NCBI GenBank assembly: GCA_902373595.1
Contig: CABKMX010000006.1
Span: 1-17,114 of the forward strand
DNA length: 17,114 bases
Reading direction: 5' to 3'
Source of the DNA: an uncultured Christensenellaceae bacterium
GTDB taxonomy: Bacteria; Bacillota; Clostridia; Christensenellales; UBA3700
Made by a program: the position numbers and the translations under genes
Shown: positions 15,188-17,114 of the stretch, piece after piece
How positions within the stretch are numbered: position 1 is the first letter of the stretch
How the letters are laid out: every line of letters starts with the position of its first letter
The notes under the pieces: model-generated
What the model saw: only the letters and a program-made list of their open reading frames with translations
What the model was told of the DNA's origin: nothing
The model's database searches: none

Positions 15188-15193
15188 CGAACT

Positions 15194-16570
15194 ATGGACA
15201 GCGAAAAGACAACTCGATCAAACACAAAAATGCGCAAAACGCTCGCTGTCGCGGCGATAAGCGCGGCGATCCTGCTCGTCATCGTCGGACTCACTCTTTT
15301 GACGGTGTGGCTCGCGACGCGCAAGGACGCGCTCGACTATGTCGGCGACATTCGAGTCGTCGAGCTTGACGAAAAGTACACGTCCGTCATCGACCGGACC
15401 GATTCCTATCTCGGGCATCCCGACTTCGTCGTCAACGACGAGGGCAAGCTGATCGTCGCCTACCCCGCCGGGCACGGCAAGGGAGCGATCATCATGAAGG
15501 AGAGCTCCGACTTCGGCGACACTTGGAGCGAACGCATCTCCGAGCTGCCCCAAAGTTTTGAAAAATCGCAGGAAACGCCGACGCTCTACAACCTCGGCGG
15601 CGGCAGACTGTTGCTCGTGTCCGGCTGCCCGTCGTGGGCGGCGGACGACGAATATTACGCCGACGGCTTCAACTACTCCCTGTCATTCGACGGCGGCGCG
15701 ACTTGGTCGGAATTCAAAAACGAATACGGCGTCGAATGGGCAGACGCTCAACCCGACAAGGGCGACCCCGCCTACGACGGCGTCCCCGAAGAGCTCCTGC
15801 CCAACTTTGACGAAAACGGCAAGGCGCTGCCCTATGACGTCATCGTCGCGATGTCGTCGCTGACTCAATTGCGCGACGAGGACGGCAACTTCATCGACAA
15901 GTGGATGGGCACCTTCCACGACTACGACTTCTACAACTACGTCTCCTATCTGACCTTTGACGAAGACGGCAACGCCGAGTGGAGCGCGCCGAAGAAGTTC
16001 TTGCACTCTCAGCGCAACGCCGAGCAGGCGGCAAACCTTTGCGAGATAGAGATCTTCCGCGCGCCCGCTCCCAACGATGACACACTGATCTTGATCGGCA
16101 GAGGCAACTCGCGCACGACAAATTCGTTGATCTGCGTGTCGACGGACGAGGGCGAAACGTGGAGCGAACTCAAAGAGCTGCCCCTCTGCCTGACCGGCGA
16201 CAGACACAAGGCGGAGTACGACTTGGCGACGGGCAAGGTGCTGATCTCGTTCAGGCTGTGCCTGCCCGGCATGAAATCGAGCGCGTTCAGCACCCAAAAT
16301 CTGCTGGGCGGCTACTGGGTCGGCTGGGTCGGCGATCCGCAGGAGCTGATCGACTACGCGACGGGCGACGCCGACAAATCCGCGGCGTTCGGCGACGCAT
16401 TGATCGTGCTGGGCGCGACCAACGACGGCGGCACCGATTGCGGTTACAGCGGCACCGCATGCAAGGATGGGACGTTCGTGCTCTCCTCTTACGGCAAGTT
16501 CGCGGACGGCGCGGCCAACCCGTTCATCATGCAGGCAAAATTCAACTTGGCGGACGTGCTCGGTCTCTGA
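15194..16570 (+). CDS. Membrane-anchored sialidase-like (BNR/Asp-box) protein
   Basis: The 458-residue product has a basic N-terminus and one hydrophobic segment (about 17-41) with no cleavage site or lipobox. It should be anchored in the membrane with its large domain outside. The domain has three exact Asp-box repeats (S-x-D-x-G-x-T-W) at 104-111, 164-171 and 316-323, the mark of a six-bladed sialidase propeller. Other features recall uncharacterised exo-alpha-sialidase-like proteins: GHPDFVV and YPAGHGKGAI at 74-98, SQETPTLY at 125-132, GDRHKAEYD, and DCGYSGTACKDGTFVLSSY near the C-terminus. Candidate substrate arginines are Arg303, Arg307 and Arg337, and Tyr418 may be catalytic, but I cannot assign the GH33 arginine triad with confidence. 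Sialic acid is thus only one possible substrate. The ATG has no Shine-Dalgarno site, nor does the next Met codon at 15230. It stands alone, divergent from fhs. Confidence 0.82.
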   Translation: MDSEKTTRSNTKMRKTLAVAAISAAILLVIVGLTLLTVWLATRKDALDYVGDIRVVELDEKYTSVIDRTDSYLGHPDFVVNDEGKLIVAYPAGHGKGAIIMKESSDFGDTWSERISELPQSFEKSQETPTLYNLGGGRLLLVSGCPSWAADDEYYADGFNYSLSFDGGATWSEFKNEYGVEWADAQPDKGDPAYDGVPEELLPNFDENGKALPYDVIVAMSSLTQLRDEDGNFIDKWMGTFHDYDFYNYVSYLTFDEDGNAEWSAPKKFLHSQRNAEQAANLCEIEIFRAPAPNDDTLILIGRGNSRTTNSLICVSTDEGETWSELKELPLCLTGDRHKAEYDLATGKVLISFRLCLPGMKSSAFSTQNLLGGYWVGWVGDPQELIDYATGDADKSAAFGDALIVLGATNDGGTDCGYSGTACKDGTFVLSSYGKFADGAANPFIMQAKFNLADVLGL

Positions 16571-16604
16571 ATCGAGCCGGCGGACGCCAATTACGCGAAA
16601 ACGA

Positions 16605-16638
16605 TTGCTTTTTGCGCAAAAAACCGCTAAAATATAAT
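16605..16638 (+). promoter_or_regulatory. Probable promoter of the zinc-ribbon gene
   Basis: Two overlapping -10 candidates are present: TAAAAT (16628-16633) with TTGCTT 17 nt upstream (16605-16610), and a perfect TATAAT (16633-16638) with a poor -35. Either would start transcription near 16640-16645. The -35 region is covered by the palindrome at 16609-16622. Confidence 0.5.
16609..16622. repeat. Perfect 14-bp palindrome TTTTTGCGCAAAAA
   Basis: A loop-free perfect palindrome lies 39 nt after the sialidase-like stop and within the -35 area of the next promoter. A palindrome with no loop makes a poor terminator hairpin, so a protein-binding site is the more natural reading. Confidence 0.5.
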
Positions 16639-16656
16639 CGTCGGGTCATCCGACGA
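16638..16656. repeat. Inverted repeat at the predicted transcription start of the zinc-ribbon gene
   Basis: TCGTCGG and CCGACGA form a perfect 7-bp inverted repeat around a GTCAT centre. It begins on the last base of the TATAAT box and spans the expected start point. It could be an operator or a 5'-end hairpin. A weaker GCGCG/CGCGC pair follows before the ribosome site. Confidence 0.5.
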
Positions 16657-16693
16657 CAGACGCGCGGCATCCGTCGCGCTCTCGGAGGGAAAG

Positions 16694-17114
16694 ATGTTCT
16701 GCAACAAATGCGGCAAACAGATCAACGACATTTCGAAGTTCTGCAACTATTGCGGCGCTCCGATCCCCACGCCCGACGGCGTGGTGCCGGTCATACCTCA
16801 AACCCGTCTCGACCTCGAGGCGGCGGCAAGGCAAGGCATCGCGCAACAAAGCTCTATGCAGGCGCAAAGACAAGCGGCAAAGCCGATGCGTCCCAAGACC
16901 GCTCCGCCCGACGAGAAAAAGTACGAACTCGCCGTTCCCTCCGCGCCCAAAAAGCGCAAGAAGGTCGAACTTCCGCCCACCGTCGGCGGCGACATCACCG
17001 CCAAGAAGTTCAAGGGGCTGGACGAAGACGCACCCTTCTCATCCGCCGTTGCGCTTTCGGGTATTCCCGGCTGCAAAAAGCTTGTAAAGCAGGCGAACAA
17101 GCAACAGGACGAGC
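16694..17114 (+). CDS. Zinc-ribbon domain protein, partial
   Basis: The gene starts at an ATG with a GGAGG site 5 nt upstream (16684-16688) and runs off the right edge after 140 codons. The first 22 residues form a zinc ribbon with two CxxC knuckles, Cys3/Cys6 and Cys17/Cys20, in the pattern MFCNKCGK...FCNYCGAPI typical of small bacterial zinc-ribbon domains. A Pro/Gln/Lys-rich, probably disordered linker follows (about 25-95), including a basic PKKRKK patch. A more ordered segment then begins (about 96 on). Such N-terminal ribbons usually precede membrane or stress-response domains that lie beyond the window, so no function can be assigned. The zinc-ribbon call is firm. Confidence 0.85.
   Translation, partial: MFCNKCGKQINDISKFCNYCGAPIPTPDGVVPVIPQTRLDLEAAARQGIAQQSSMQAQRQAAKPMRPKTAPPDEKKYELAVPSAPKKRKKVELPPTVGGDITAKKFKGLDEDAPFSSAVALSGIPGCKKLVKQANKQQDE

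Noticed and set aside
14489..15193. Upstream in-frame extension of the sialidase-like gene into fhs
   Set aside because: The extension is antisense to fhs and crosses the divergent promoter region. The strong promoter at 15159-15187 and the membrane anchor place the start at 15194.
16609..16627. Terminator after the sialidase-like gene
   Set aside because: The palindrome has no loop and is not followed by a T-run. Another short GGCG/CGCC pair near 16580 also lacks a T-tract.
16946..16966. PKKRKKV sequence in the zinc-ribbon protein resembling a eukaryotic nuclear localisation signal
   Set aside because: Short basic patches are common in disordered bacterial linkers, and nothing else suggests a host-targeted protein.
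1..17114. CRISPR arrays, tRNA/rRNA genes, insertion sequences, prophage or defence-system genes
   Set aside because: No spaced direct repeats, transposase, integrase or known defence domains, and no tRNA-like cloverleaf sequence, were seen on either strand by eye.

Overview
The window looks like a chromosomal segment of a GC-rich, anaerobic Bacillota-type bacterium, most likely an uncultured member of the Clostridia. I infer this from three things: Gram-positive-style promoters (TTGACA/TATAAT with 17-nt spacers) and strong Shine-Dalgarno sites, the pth-mfd-foldase lipoprotein order known from Clostridia, and a walJ-(protease)-rlmH order known from Bacillota. The oxygen-sensitive two-subunit Fe-S fumarase and formate-THF ligase also suit an anaerobe. 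There is no sign of a CRISPR array, prophage, insertion sequence, rRNA or tRNA gene. No gene-free stretch exceeds about 150 bases.

Bases 1-9768 all lie on the minus strand. In transcription order they are walJ, a CPBP membrane protease, rlmH, an M14 zinc carboxypeptidase, tadA, pth and mfd. These form a tight cluster of overlaps and short gaps that starts from a promoter near 9793-9821. A separate promoter then serves a large foldase-like lipoprotein that runs off the left edge. The cluster mixes cell-envelope functions (WalJ, M14 peptidase, foldase) with translation and repair functions (RlmH, TadA, Pth, Mfd).

Bases 9834-11279 hold a compact plus-strand operon for the alpha and beta subunits of class I fumarate hydratase. 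It is expressed from a promoter that overlaps the divergent walJ promoter and ends at a clear intrinsic terminator. Converging on it from the right is a minus-strand operon of fhs (formate-tetrahydrofolate ligase), glnS (glutaminyl-tRNA synthetase) and an unrecognised 148-residue protein.

From 15120 rightwards, a palindromic, alternating purine-pyrimidine tract separates the fhs promoter from a divergent gene. That gene encodes a membrane-anchored sialidase-like protein with three Asp-box repeats, and its predicted transcription start falls on its ATG. The window ends inside a zinc-ribbon protein whose upstream region carries two inverted repeats.

Most of the window is housekeeping. I found no convincing new multi-gene system. 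The points most worth following are the enlarged parvulin-like lipoprotein, the swap of a CPBP protease into the walJ-rlmH slot, the possible leaderless sialidase-like gene, and the unknown gene coupled to glnS.
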